Shown here: one piece after another, positions 1-8,200 of the stretch
Numbering within the stretch: position 1 is the stretch's first letter
Layout: the number at the start of each line of letters is the position of its first letter
Origin: an uncultured Croceitalea sp.
GTDB lineage: Bacteria > Bacteroidota > Bacteroidia > Flavobacteriales > Flavobacteriaceae
Reading direction: 5' to 3'
DNA: 64,000 nucleotides
Assembly (NCBI GenBank): GCA_947495075.1
Contig: CANLXH010000002.1
Location: forward strand, 992,001-1,056,000
The notes under the pieces: model-generated
What the model saw: only the letters and a program-made list of their open reading frames with translations
What the model was told of the DNA's origin: nothing
Databases searched by the model: none
Program-made: the position numbers and the translations under genes

Positions 1-121
1 TCACAGTATCATTAGATGTACCTTCTTGATTAATATTGATAACGATTTCTGATGTGGTATCACGCTCACAAGAAGTAAATAGTGCTATAACTATACTTAA
101 TATTAAAATTTTGTTTCTCAT
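1..121 (-). CDS. Partial lipoprotein, N-terminal 40 residues only
   Basis: An open frame starts with ATG at 121 on the minus strand and runs off the left edge of the window. The visible N-terminus has a short basic start (MRNK), a hydrophobic stretch and a lipobox ending in Cys at about residue 18 (LFTSC), so the product should be an outer- or inner-membrane lipoprotein. After the Cys it has a polar Thr/Glu/Asn-rich linker. It lies 34 bases downstream of the TonB-dependent receptor in the same direction, so the two are probably co-transcribed and may work together at the outer membrane. Too little is visible to name a family. Confidence 0.6.
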   Translation of the reverse strand, partial: MRNKILILSIVIALFTSCERDTTSEIVININQEGTSNDTV

Positions 122-155
122 TGATTTTAAGTTTAACATGTAATTAGCTTATTTT

Positions 156-2978
156 TTAAAATTTATATTTCAGAGTAATTCCTGCATTAATCCCTAGGTT
201 ATATCGTCTAATGACAACATCTCCCTGTCCTGTATTTTCTCTAAGTAGTGTAACATCAGGATTTAAGAGATTGCTTGCACTTAGGTTAGCTTCAAAATGT
301 TCTCCAATAGGGTTTTTCCAAATAAAATTTAATGTTGGGACTGCTTTCTCTACGATATTGCCTAAAGAACCTGCACCCAAGGCCGCTATTCTATCAGAAA
401 AATAGGAGAATACTAGTGTAGCTTTTGGCTTGTAGTTTTCAAAAGAAGGACTATAATTAAGATCTGCATTTATAATGAATGGAGATGCTCCTTGTAAATC
501 GTCAGAAGTTCTATCGAACGTTGTTCCGAAAGTATTTTCTTCCCCTGCTTCTATATTTTTTAAATCTTGATTTGTAGCAGTATAGGCAGCATTTAAACCA
601 ACTGATAATTCTGCATTTTCATCCTGATCAGTAATAAGGTTCTTTCTCGCTTCAACTTCCAATCCAATTACTTCTGCCTGGTTTCCAGTACGAAAAAGAC
701 GTTGTGTTCCTGTTGCATCGGCTGCAATTACACGGTTTACAGGGTCTTTGATAAGTTTCCCAAAAGCTGCGATAGAAAGAATTTCTCCACGCTCCATAAA
801 CCACTCATACTTTAAGTCAAAATTATAGATGTTAGAAAAATTATCTCCTTCTCCATTTTTACCTCCAAATAAATCCGGGTTTCCACCAAAACGTTGTGTA
901 ACTCCTTCATATACAAAAGGGGCAACTTCTTTAAACTCTGGGAAAGAAACGGTATTACTATATGCAAATCTAAGATTGGAATCTTCGTTTAGTGTATATC
1001 GCATATTTAAACTTGGAAGAAAGATATTTTCATATACATTTCTAAAACCAGGATCGGAAGGAGGAAGGTTAATAACATCGTATGTGATGTTTTGGCTTAT
1101 AGATTCCACTCTAATTCCTGGAACAACTAATAGTTTTTCATTTAGCTTTAATTCTGCTGTAAGAAAACCTGCGTGTATGTCTAAATTACCTTGGTATGTG
1201 TTATCAGGTAAACCAGGCCTATTTACGGCACCAATTTGGTTATTTATTGGATTTAGGTTTCTAATCTCAAAAAGGGCGCCTTCAGAACCTGTAAGACTGC
1301 TATTTTCAATAGTAAAAAAAGAATCGAAATTAGTTACATCTGTAACTGGAGTGGTACGATCAAAAATTCTATACCCATAGCGTATACTATTAAATCTACG
1401 TTCTTTAGTTCTACCATTATAACCAAATTTTAGGGTTATATTTTCTGATATAGTATTACTTAGATTAAGAAAACTGTTTAATTCCTCATCTTCAATGCTT
1501 TGAAAGAAACGTTGATTTTCAAAAGCGGTATTTGTAAAGAAAACAGGATTAGTGCTAGGGTCATTATCCAGTGCAAATTGATAATTTTCTAAAGTAATTC
1601 GCTTTCTGTCTGGTTCGTCAGAAAACACTTTGTTGTATCCAGCTCCCCAATCAAACTTCCATTTATCATTAAAACGATGTTGTCCTGTTAGTTGATTTAC
1701 AAAAATCATATCCTGATTAAACTGAATATTAGCAATAAAAAAACCATTATCAGAGGTAATGCCATCTCTATTAAAACCTTCGCCATTAACTCCAAAAAAG
1801 CTGACAGCATCTTTTGCACTATTTATAAATAATGAGCTGTATTTAATCTTATTTTCATTGTTTATTTTGTAAACTACATTACCAAGAGCTGTCGTTGTAG
1901 TCTTATATGTATACTCTTCAGTATTAGGGAAGTCAAATTTTAATACACGAGTAAAATCTCTAGCAGGACCCTGCAAAAACTCATATCCGTTGCTAAAACT
2001 TGCAGTTCCAAAAAAGCTTAATCTAGACTCGTCATTTAGGTTAATAGAGTATCCCCCTTCAATAGCTCCGTTTATGTTTACTGGAGTAGACATTTCTTCT
2101 GGATCTATACCATGAGATAAGATTACAGCAAAAGGGTCGTTGTTATATCGGTTGTAGAAACCAAAGAAGCTGGTTCCTTCGCTCTGTAAAAAATCTTCCC
2201 CTACAGCATTAGAATTTATTCCACTTCCTAATGCAATCTCTAAATAACCATCTCCAGTATATTCTTTGGAATCTATATTTACATTACCAGCTGCAAAGTC
2301 GCCATAGTAACCCGAACTGTAAGCTTTGCTCACAGATACATTCTCAATAATACTAGAGGAGAATAAATTTAAATCAATGTTCTTTTTGTTTACATCGTTA
2401 GACGGTAAAGACAAACCATTCATTGTTGTATTTTGGTAACGATCACCAAGGCCTCTTACGTAAACATTACTTGAACCTTGTTGTTTTGATATCCCCGAAA
2501 TTTGAGCTACTGCGCCAGCAGCATCATCAATGCCCTTTAATGTTAAGGCCTCTGCACTAATTGCTTCTTGTAGAACTACAGCATTTTTTTGTTCTAAAAG
2601 CAAAGCTATTTCAGAGTCTTTCCTAGCCGAAGTAGTAATTACAACTTCATCCAAAGCAAAGCCTTGAGAGGCACTCATTGGAACGTTTATAGTGGTTACC
2701 TTATTTGCAACAACTTCCACATTTGGGATTTCAACAGTTTCATACCCTAAATAGCTATATTGGACGGTATAAATTCCAGGCTCTAAATTTGCTATCTCAT
2801 ATAAACCGTCAAAGTCTGAAGTTGTTCCAGTTGTTGTACCCTTTATTAGAACATTTGCAAAAGGTAATGGTTCATCATTTAATTCCTTATCAGTTAACTT
2901 TCCTACAATACTACCAGTCTCTTGAGAGAATATAGTTGTAACATAAAATAATGCTAGTAAAACGAAGACGTTTCTCAT
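156..2978 (-). CDS. TonB-dependent outer-membrane receptor with carboxypeptidase-like N-terminal domain
   Basis: This 940-residue protein has a signal peptide (about residues 1-18), then a carboxypeptidase-D regulatory-like beta-sandwich domain (about 20-105, with the typical FDGLYEI...Y.YLGYE pattern), a plug domain (about 115-240) and a long C-terminal beta-barrel ending in an aromatic residue (LKYKF). Such receptors carry ligands across the outer membrane using TonB-ExbBD energy. It is of the non-SusC type; no SusD partner is adjacent. The gene is divergent from the response-regulator gene across a 182-base gap and is followed by a small lipoprotein gene. In other Bacteroidota, receptors placed next to PhoB/PhoR-like pairs have been linked to phosphate stress; that role is inference from position here. 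The ligand cannot be read from sequence. Confidence 0.9.
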   Translation of the reverse strand: MRNVFVLLALFYVTTIFSQETGSIVGKLTDKELNDEPLPFANVLIKGTTTGTTSDFDGLYEIANLEPGIYTVQYSYLGYETVEIPNVEVVANKVTTINVPMSASQGFALDEVVITTSARKDSEIALLLEQKNAVVLQEAISAEALTLKGIDDAAGAVAQISGISKQQGSSNVYVRGLGDRYQNTTMNGLSLPSNDVNKKNIDLNLFSSSIIENVSVSKAYSSGYYGDFAAGNVNIDSKEYTGDGYLEIALGSGINSNAVGEDFLQSEGTSFFGFYNRYNNDPFAVILSHGIDPEEMSTPVNINGAIEGGYSINLNDESRLSFFGTASFSNGYEFLQGPARDFTRVLKFDFPNTEEYTYKTTTTALGNVVYKINNENKIKYSSLFINSAKDAVSFFGVNGEGFNRDGITSDNGFFIANIQFNQDMIFVNQLTGQHRFNDKWKFDWGAGYNKVFSDEPDRKRITLENYQFALDNDPSTNPVFFTNTAFENQRFFQSIEDEELNSFLNLSNTISENITLKFGYNGRTKERRFNSIRYGYRIFDRTTPVTDVTNFDSFFTIENSSLTGSEGALFEIRNLNPINNQIGAVNRPGLPDNTYQGNLDIHAGFLTAELKLNEKLLVVPGIRVESISQNITYDVINLPPSDPGFRNVYENIFLPSLNMRYTLNEDSNLRFAYSNTVSFPEFKEVAPFVYEGVTQRFGGNPDLFGGKNGEGDNFSNIYNFDLKYEWFMERGEILSIAAFGKLIKDPVNRVIAADATGTQRLFRTGNQAEVIGLEVEARKNLITDQDENAELSVGLNAAYTATNQDLKNIEAGEENTFGTTFDRTSDDLQGASPFIINADLNYSPSFENYKPKATLVFSYFSDRIAALGAGSLGNIVEKAVPTLNFIWKNPIGEHFEANLSASNLLNPDVTLLRENTGQGDVVIRRYNLGINAGITLKYKF

Positions 2979-3160
2979 TGTATAATTTGTGGTTTAACGC
3001 AGCGCAAAGAAAAACATGGGTTGTAAAAGCAGTGTAAGCCGTAGGTTAAGAGTTTATTTAAAAAGCATTACCATAACGTTACCACATTAAATCAATGTTA
3101 AGTCCTAAAAATGTAATTGTATTATCTTTACATTTGAAATACAACTAAATAAAACACCCT

Positions 3161-3847
3161 ATGAAAACTAATGATATTAAGATACTTTTGGTAGATGACG
3201 AGCCGGATATTCTTGAAATCGTTAGCTATAATCTCTCTTCTGAAGGTTATGAAGTTTTTACTGCAAAAAATGGGGTCGAGGGAGTTGCAAAAGCTAAAAA
3301 AAAGCATCCTCATCTTATTATTTTAGATGTAATGATGCCAGAGATGGATGGTATTGAAGCATGCGAAATAATGCGAAACACACCTGGTCTCGAGAATACT
3401 ATTATTACCTTTTTAACGGCACGTGGCGAAGACTATTCTCAAGTTGCTGGTTTTGACGCTGGTGCAGACGATTACATAACAAAACCAATAAAGCCAAAAT
3501 TATTGGTTAGCAAGGTTAAAGCACTCTTAAGAAGATTAAAAGAAGGTAAAGAAGAAGTGGAAGATATTGTTAAAGTCGGCAATATTATAATTAACCGTGA
3601 AGAATATAAAATCGTGAATGATGGTCAAGAGATTATTTTACCACGTAAAGAATTTGAACTTTTGGCATTATTAACATCCAAACCAAGTAAGGTATTTAAA
3701 AGGGAGGTTATTCTAGATAAAGTCTGGGGAAATGAAGTTGTTGTTGGTGGAAGAACTATTGACGTTCATATTCGTAAACTAAGAGAAAAGATAGGAGACC
3801 ATCACTTTAAAACTGTAAAAGGAGTAGGGTATAAGTTTGTATTATAA
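3161..3847 (+). CDS. OmpR/PhoB-family response regulator
   Basis: This 228-residue DNA-binding response regulator has a receiver domain (about residues 5-120) with the acidic pair Asp12/Asp13, phospho-acceptor Asp56 in LIILDVMMPEMDG and the conserved Lys in ITKPIKP. A C-terminal OmpR-type winged helix follows (about 130-228; GGRTIDVHIRKLREK and VKGVGYKF). It should bind DNA once phosphorylated by the kinase encoded directly downstream. The kinase start codon overlaps the stop codon of this gene by one base (TAATG), so the two are translationally coupled. Order and sequence resemble PhoB/PhoR of flavobacteria, but a phosphate role is inferred, not shown. Confidence 0.93.
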   Translation: MKTNDIKILLVDDEPDILEIVSYNLSSEGYEVFTAKNGVEGVAKAKKKHPHLIILDVMMPEMDGIEACEIMRNTPGLENTIITFLTARGEDYSQVAGFDAGADDYITKPIKPKLLVSKVKALLRRLKEGKEEVEDIVKVGNIIINREEYKIVNDGQEIILPRKEFELLALLTSKPSKVFKREVILDKVWGNEVVVGGRTIDVHIRKLREKIGDHHFKTVKGVGYKFVL

Positions 3848-4899
3848 TGGCTATTAAGCTTAAAAAGACGTATAGATTTGCCCTGCGTTCTTCCCTATAT
3901 ATTTCTATATTACTCACGGCTGTATTAGCCGCTATTTTTTGGTTAACCCAAAGTTTTAATTGGGAACAATTACTCTTATTCTTACCTTTTTCTTTCCTCA
4001 TCTCTTTTTTAATGCTCCAAGCAAGAGTAGAGCGTTTTATCTATAGAAGGGTAAAAAAAATATATGATGATGTTTCTTTATTAGAATCTTCATCTTTTTC
4101 TTCAAAACCAATAACTACAGATATGAAAACCTTGACTGAGGAGATAGGAAAATTTGCTCAGGATAAAAAGTTTGAAATAGATGCACTTAAAATTAGAGAA
4201 GAGTATAGAAAAGATTTTTTAGGAAATGTTTCACATGAACTAAAAACACCATTATTTACAGTGCAAGGGTATATTCTAACCTTGCTTGATGGTGCTTTAA
4301 AAGATGATGCGGTTAGTGAAAAATATTTAAAACGAGCCAGTAAAGGTGTCGACCGTTTAATTTACATTGTCAAGGATTTAGATTTAATTACAAAGCTAGA
4401 AGTTGGAGACTTAAACCTTGAAAAAGAAGAGTTTGATATTATTGAATTGATTAGAAATGTCTTTGATCTTCTAGAGATGAAAGCAGCTAAAAAGCATATT
4501 AAGTTGACTTTTGATATGGAGTATGTTAATCCAATATATGTGATTGGAGATGCTGAAAAAATCCAACAAGTACTTACAAATTTATTAGTTAATTCGATTA
4601 AGTATGGCCATGAAAATGGTACAACAGAAGTTAGTGTAGAGAACTTAATCCGTAATAAAGTTATTGTTCGTGTAACCGATAATGGGGAAGGAATTTCAAG
4701 GGAGCATATTCCTAGACTTTTTGAACGTTTTTATCGCGTAGATAAAACCGGAAATAGAAATGTAGGTGGATCTGGACTTGGTCTGGCTATAGTAAAACAC
4801 ATTATTGAAGCTCATGGCGAAAAAATCTATGTTGAGAGTGAGGAAGATATAGGCTCAGAATTCTCTTTTACACTAGAGAAATACAATAATAAAGATTAA
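3847..4899 (+). CDS. PhoR-like sensor histidine kinase
   Basis: This 350-residue kinase has two closely spaced transmembrane segments (about residues 15-33 and 41-57) with almost no periplasmic loop. A cytoplasmic linker follows, then a HisKA domain with phospho-acceptor His130 (GNVSHELKTPL) and an HATPase_c domain with N box (TNLLVNSIKYG), G1 (DNGEGI) and G2 (GGSGLGLAIVKHI) motifs. The lack of an extracellular sensor domain suggests that it senses membrane or partner-protein signals, as PhoR does. It is coupled to the preceding response regulator by a one-base overlap. The direct target pair is therefore clear, while the stimulus is not. Confidence 0.93.
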   Translation: MAIKLKKTYRFALRSSLYISILLTAVLAAIFWLTQSFNWEQLLLFLPFSFLISFLMLQARVERFIYRRVKKIYDDVSLLESSSFSSKPITTDMKTLTEEIGKFAQDKKFEIDALKIREEYRKDFLGNVSHELKTPLFTVQGYILTLLDGALKDDAVSEKYLKRASKGVDRLIYIVKDLDLITKLEVGDLNLEKEEFDIIELIRNVFDLLEMKAAKKHIKLTFDMEYVNPIYVIGDAEKIQQVLTNLLVNSIKYGHENGTTEVSVENLIRNKVIVRVTDNGEGISREHIPRLFERFYRVDKTGNRNVGGSGLGLAIVKHIIEAHGEKIYVESEEDIGSEFSFTLEKYNNKD

Positions 4900-4932
4900 A
4901 CTACCTTAATTCTTTCTGAAAAATTTAAACTG

Positions 4933-4960
4933 TTGCACGATATAGATTTCCTTAGTTTTG
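4933..4960 (+). promoter_or_regulatory. Putative Bacteroidota-type promoter for trmB
   Basis: A TAGTTTTG hexamer-like -7 element (4953-4960) matches the TAnnTTTG consensus of Bacteroidota sigma factor RpoD, with a TTG -33 element at 4933-4935 and 17 bases between them. It lies 18 bases before the TTG start codon of trmB. No transcription data support it. Confidence 0.5.
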
Positions 4961-4978
4961 TACAATTAAAATTTTATT

Positions 4979-5650
4979 TTGGGAAGTAAGAATAAACTAA
5001 AACGCTTTGCAGAAAACGAAACTTTTTCTAATGTAATTCAACCGACTAGGGAAGAAGTTGTAGCTGATTTTGAATTTAAAGGAAAGTGGAGTTCATTTTT
5101 TAAGAATAACAATCCAATAGTTTTGGAATTGGGATGTGGAAAAGGAGAATATACAGTTGGCTTAGCAAAACTAAATCCAAACAAAAACTATATTGGTATA
5201 GATATTAAAGGTGCTCGCTTTTGGCGTGGTGCTAAAACTGCACTAGAAGGGGGTTTGAGTAATGTTGCTTTCATAAGAACCCAGATAGAATTGGTTGATG
5301 AATTATTCGCAGAAGGAGAAGTTTCAGAAATATGGATAACTTTTCCTGATCCGCAGATTAAGTACAAGCGAACCAAGCATAGGATGACAAACGAGGTTTT
5401 CCTTAAGAAGTATAAAAAAGTTTTAAAACCTAATGGGTTAATGCATCTAAAAACAGATAGTGAATTTATGCATGGGTATACACTTGGCTTACTTCATGGA
5501 CTTAAACATGAAATAGTATATGCTAATCACGATGTTTATAAAAATGAAGGAAGTCCGGGAGAAGTTTTAAAAATTCAGACATTCTACGAAAATCAGTATC
5601 TTGAGAAAGGAAAACCAATCACTTACATTCAGTTTAGAATGACCGACTAA
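4979..5650 (+). CDS. trmB: tRNA (guanine-N7-)-methyltransferase TrmB
   Basis: This 223-residue enzyme should methylate N7 of G46 in the tRNA variable loop using S-adenosylmethionine. The SAM-binding glycine motif is at residues 48-57 (VLELGCGKGE), and the TrmB-type catalytic/tRNA-contact loop TFPDPQIKYKRTKHRM is at 121-136. The start chosen is a TTG at 4979, because the N-terminus MGSKNKLKRF is the usual one for flavobacterial TrmB and no ATG lies nearby upstream. The gene appears to begin an operon with the downstream LysE-type exporter (2-base gap) and the alkyltransferase-like gene (1-base overlap). Confidence 0.93.
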   Translation: MGSKNKLKRFAENETFSNVIQPTREEVVADFEFKGKWSSFFKNNNPIVLELGCGKGEYTVGLAKLNPNKNYIGIDIKGARFWRGAKTALEGGLSNVAFIRTQIELVDELFAEGEVSEIWITFPDPQIKYKRTKHRMTNEVFLKKYKKVLKPNGLMHLKTDSEFMHGYTLGLLHGLKHEIVYANHDVYKNEGSPGEVLKIQTFYENQYLEKGKPITYIQFRMTD

Positions 5651-5652
5651 CT

Positions 5653-6279
5653 ATGCAACTATTACTACTGTTCTTAGCTACTTTTTTGGCAGCCTTTTTA
5701 GCTTCAGCCCCTCCAGGCTTGCTAAATGTAAATGCCGCTAAGATGAGTGTCGAAAAAGGGAAAGCTAATGGTATAATATTTGGTTTAGGAGTTGCTGTAA
5801 TGGTAATGTTACAAACTTACTTAGCAGTTAGGATAGCGAAGTACCTTTCTAGAAACTCTGAAGTTATTGGTTGGTTGATGCAAGTTGCTATCGTAGTGTT
5901 TGGGGTTTTAGCTGTATTTTTCTTTTTAAAAGCCAGAAGAGCTAATGTAGAACAAATTCAATTTCAACCCGGAAAGAGAAGAAGTAGTTTTTCAAAAGGT
6001 CTTTTTTTAGCTGCAATTAACTTATTGACTGTTCCATATTACAGTGGTTTAAACTCACTATTTCATAGGCAAGGTTTCATGAATTATAAAGTAATGGATG
6101 AAGTTGTTTTTATTTTGGCAGCTGGCTTAGGAACCTTTTTAGTAATGTACTTGTACGCATTCTATTTTAATAAAATGGAACGTAAGACAAATCGTTTTTC
6201 AAAGAACTCCAACTATATTTTAAGTGGGCTAATGTTAGTATTGTTAACCATAACTTTAGTCCGCATTTATTATCACTAA
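5653..6279 (+). CDS. LysE-family membrane exporter
   Basis: This 208-residue integral membrane protein has about six hydrophobic segments and the N-terminal signature PPGLLNVNAAKMSVEKGK, typical of the LysE/RhtB translocator superfamily, which exports amino acids and related compounds. Its length fits the family (about 200-210). The gene starts 2 bases after trmB ends, and its stop overlaps the start of the next gene by one base, so it is part of the same transcript. The substrate is unknown. Linkage to trmB and an alkyltransferase-like gene is positional and gives no hint of substrate. Confidence 0.85.
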   Translation: MQLLLLFLATFLAAFLASAPPGLLNVNAAKMSVEKGKANGIIFGLGVAVMVMLQTYLAVRIAKYLSRNSEVIGWLMQVAIVVFGVLAVFFFLKARRANVEQIQFQPGKRRSSFSKGLFLAAINLLTVPYYSGLNSLFHRQGFMNYKVMDEVVFILAAGLGTFLVMYLYAFYFNKMERKTNRFSKNSNYILSGLMLVLLTITLVRIYYH

Positions 6280-6614
6280 TGGAAGAAAAGAATTTTTTTG
6301 ATAAAGTCTATGAAGTTGCCCAAAAGATTCCTTACGGTCGTGTTACCTCTTATGGAGCAATTGCTAAATATTTAGGAGCTGCGAGAAGTGCCAGAATGGT
6401 TGGCTGGGCAATGAATAATTCATTAGCAAAAGATGTACCCGCTCATAGAGTGGTAAATAGAGTGGGATTGCTAACTGGAAAACAGCATTTTGATGGCACA
6501 AACCTAATGCAACAATTATTGGAAAATGAAGGTATTGAAGTTATTGATAACCAAATAGTTGATTTTGAAAAGCACTTTTGGGACCCTGGGAAAGAATTGG
6601 GACCTTATTATTGA
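6279..6614 (+). CDS. Alkyltransferase-like DNA repair protein (ATL), MGMT family without active-site Cys
   Basis: This 111-residue protein matches the DNA-binding domain of O6-alkylguanine-DNA alkyltransferase: the PYGRVTSYGAIA helix-turn-helix entry (18-29), the arginine-finger region around SARMVGWAMNN (37-47) and the active-site loop. In the loop the canonical PCHRV is PAHRV (54-58), so the alkyl-accepting Cys is replaced by Ala55. Alkyltransferase-like proteins bind O6-alkylguanine lesions without repairing them and hand them to nucleotide excision repair; that role is known for the family and inferred here. Known ATLs often have Trp at the same site, so Ala is a less usual substitution. 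The start overlaps the LysE-type gene by one base. Confidence 0.88.
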   Translation: MEEKNFFDKVYEVAQKIPYGRVTSYGAIAKYLGAARSARMVGWAMNNSLAKDVPAHRVVNRVGLLTGKQHFDGTNLMQQLLENEGIEVIDNQIVDFEKHFWDPGKELGPYY

Positions 6615-6680
6615 TAAGTCTTGCCTATTTTATCATCTTCATTTTCAATCTATCAACTTCAGAATCTAAAGGCTACGCCG

Positions 6681-6688
6681 TATCTTTG
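6681..6688 (+). promoter_or_regulatory. -7 promoter element upstream of mrp/apbC
   Basis: TATCTTTG matches the TAnnTTTG consensus and lies 64 bases before the ATG of the Mrp gene, in the only sizeable gap in this stretch. No clear -33 TTG is visible at the usual spacing, so the call is tentative. Confidence 0.4.
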
Positions 6689-6752
6689 TAATTTAGAATC
6701 AGTTTAAACGACTGTGCTTTTCAAAGTGTTGTCAGACAAGTAAATTGGATTA

Positions 6753-7889
6753 ATGAAGTTAGATAAAAAAGAAATCTTAAAAGCATTAGAGAACATTACT
6801 GTACCTGGTGAAGGTCAGAATATGGTTGAAAGCGGTGCGGTAACAAATGTTCAAGTTTTTGGAGATGAGGTAGAAGTGGATTTAACTATAAAAAATCCTA
6901 GCCTACAAGCACGAAAGAAAACGGAAGTAGAGATTTTAAAAATTATTCACGAGAAGGTATATCAAAAAGCTAAAATTAAGGTTAACCTTAAAGTTGAAGC
7001 AGCTACAAAGCCTAAGGTTAATGAGATAAAAGGAAAACCAATTCCAGGCATCCAAAGTATTATAGCTGTAGCCTCTGGTAAAGGAGGGGTTGGTAAATCA
7101 ACTGTTACCGCAAATTTAGCGGTTACTTTAGCTAAAATGGGTTTTAATGTAGGTTTGTTGGATACAGATATTTATGGTCCATCAATGCCTATTATGTTTG
7201 ATGTCGCTTTAGAAAAACCACTTTCCATAAATGTTGATGGAAAGAATAAAATGAAACCAGTAGAAAACTATGGTGTAAAACTATTATCCATAGGCTTTTT
7301 TACACAACCTAACCAAGCAGTGATATGGCGAGGTCCTATGGCATCAAAAGCTTTAAATCAGATGATTTTTGATGCGCACTGGGGAGAATTAGACTTTTTA
7401 TTACTCGATTTACCTCCAGGAACAGGTGATATTCACTTAAGCATTATGCAATCGTTACCAGTAACTGGAGCAGTAGTTGTGAGTACTCCGCAAGAGATAG
7501 CTTTGGCAGATGCGCGTAAAGGAGTTGCAATGTTTCAACAAGAATCGATTAATGTTCCAGTGTTAGGTATAGTGGAAAATATGGCATATTTTACACCAGA
7601 AGAATTACCTGAGAACAAATATCATATCTTTGGGAAGGATGGTGCAAAGCACTTAGCTGAGGATTTAAAAGTTCCTTTTTTAGGAGAAATTCCTTTAGTA
7701 CAAAGTATTAGAGAAGCGGGAGACGTTGGTAGACCAGCAGCTTTACAAACGGCAACTCCAACAGAAGAAGCTTTTGAGGAACTAACAAAAAATGTGGTTC
7801 AAGAGCTAGTGAATAGAAATACAGCTTTACCACCTACAGAAGCAATTAAAATTACAACAATGGCAGGTTGTTCTGCTGTTAAAAAATAA
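6753..7889 (+). CDS. apbC: Mrp/ApbC/NBP35-family P-loop ATPase, iron-sulfur cluster carrier
   Basis: This 378-residue protein has an N-terminal MIP18-like (DUF59) domain (about 5-85) and a deviant Walker A P-loop ATPase domain (SGKGGVGKST, 109-118; DTDIYGPS; LLLDLPPGTGD). The family binds an Fe-S cluster and passes it to apo-enzymes. Many homologues carry a CxxC after the ENM motif; here the segment reads ENMAYFTPEELPENKYHIFG and has no Cys, and the only late Cys is the single one in the C-terminal MAGCSAVKK. The NifU-type scaffold follows after 6 bases, which supports a shared role in Fe-S assembly. Substrate proteins are unknown. Confidence 0.92.
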   Translation: MKLDKKEILKALENITVPGEGQNMVESGAVTNVQVFGDEVEVDLTIKNPSLQARKKTEVEILKIIHEKVYQKAKIKVNLKVEAATKPKVNEIKGKPIPGIQSIIAVASGKGGVGKSTVTANLAVTLAKMGFNVGLLDTDIYGPSMPIMFDVALEKPLSINVDGKNKMKPVENYGVKLLSIGFFTQPNQAVIWRGPMASKALNQMIFDAHWGELDFLLLDLPPGTGDIHLSIMQSLPVTGAVVVSTPQEIALADARKGVAMFQQESINVPVLGIVENMAYFTPEELPENKYHIFGKDGAKHLAEDLKVPFLGEIPLVQSIREAGDVGRPAALQTATPTEEAFEELTKNVVQELVNRNTALPPTEAIKITTMAGCSAVKK

Positions 7890-7895
7890 ATTCTC

Positions 7896-8135
7896 ATGAC
7901 ATCAGAAGAAGTTAGAAAAAATGTTGAGAAAGCTTTAGATGAGATTCGTCCTTTTTTACAGAGCGATGGAGGTGATATTTCATTAATATCAATAGATGAT
8001 GATATCTCAGTAAAAGTGAAATTAGAAGGAAACTGCATTGGTTGTAGTGTAAACCAGATGACTTTAAAGAGTGGCGTAGAGATGACAATTAAAAAATATG
8101 TCCCACAGATTGAAGAAGTCGTTAATCTAAGTTAA
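7896..8135 (+). CDS. NifU C-terminal-type (Nfu) iron-sulfur scaffold
   Basis: This small protein of 79 residues corresponds to the NifU C-terminal domain, with the cluster-binding CxxC at Cys47 and Cys50 (GNCIGCSV) and the family motif LQSDGGDISL (21-30). Two such monomers normally hold one [4Fe-4S] cluster at their interface for delivery to target enzymes. It is 6 bases downstream of the Mrp-type ATPase and almost certainly in the same operon, and is followed 65 bases later by a ferredoxin reductase, so the stretch forms an Fe-S assembly and electron-transfer group. Confidence 0.93.
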   Translation: MTSEEVRKNVEKALDEIRPFLQSDGGDISLISIDDDISVKVKLEGNCIGCSVNQMTLKSGVEMTIKKYVPQIEEVVNLS

Positions 8136-8200
8136 CCTGATAAAAATCATAGATTTATTTCTCTTACAAAACTTAGTTTTATTCTACCGAAAATAGTTTC

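Noticed and set aside
829-1380. 183-codon open frame on the plus strand
   Set aside because: It is fully antisense to the barrel region of the TonB receptor, has no recognisable domain, and its composition is what the complementary strand of a barrel gene gives.
3807-4001. Short minus-strand frame across the regulator/kinase junction
   Set aside because: It is antisense to two coupled genes with clear domains and has no start context or family match.
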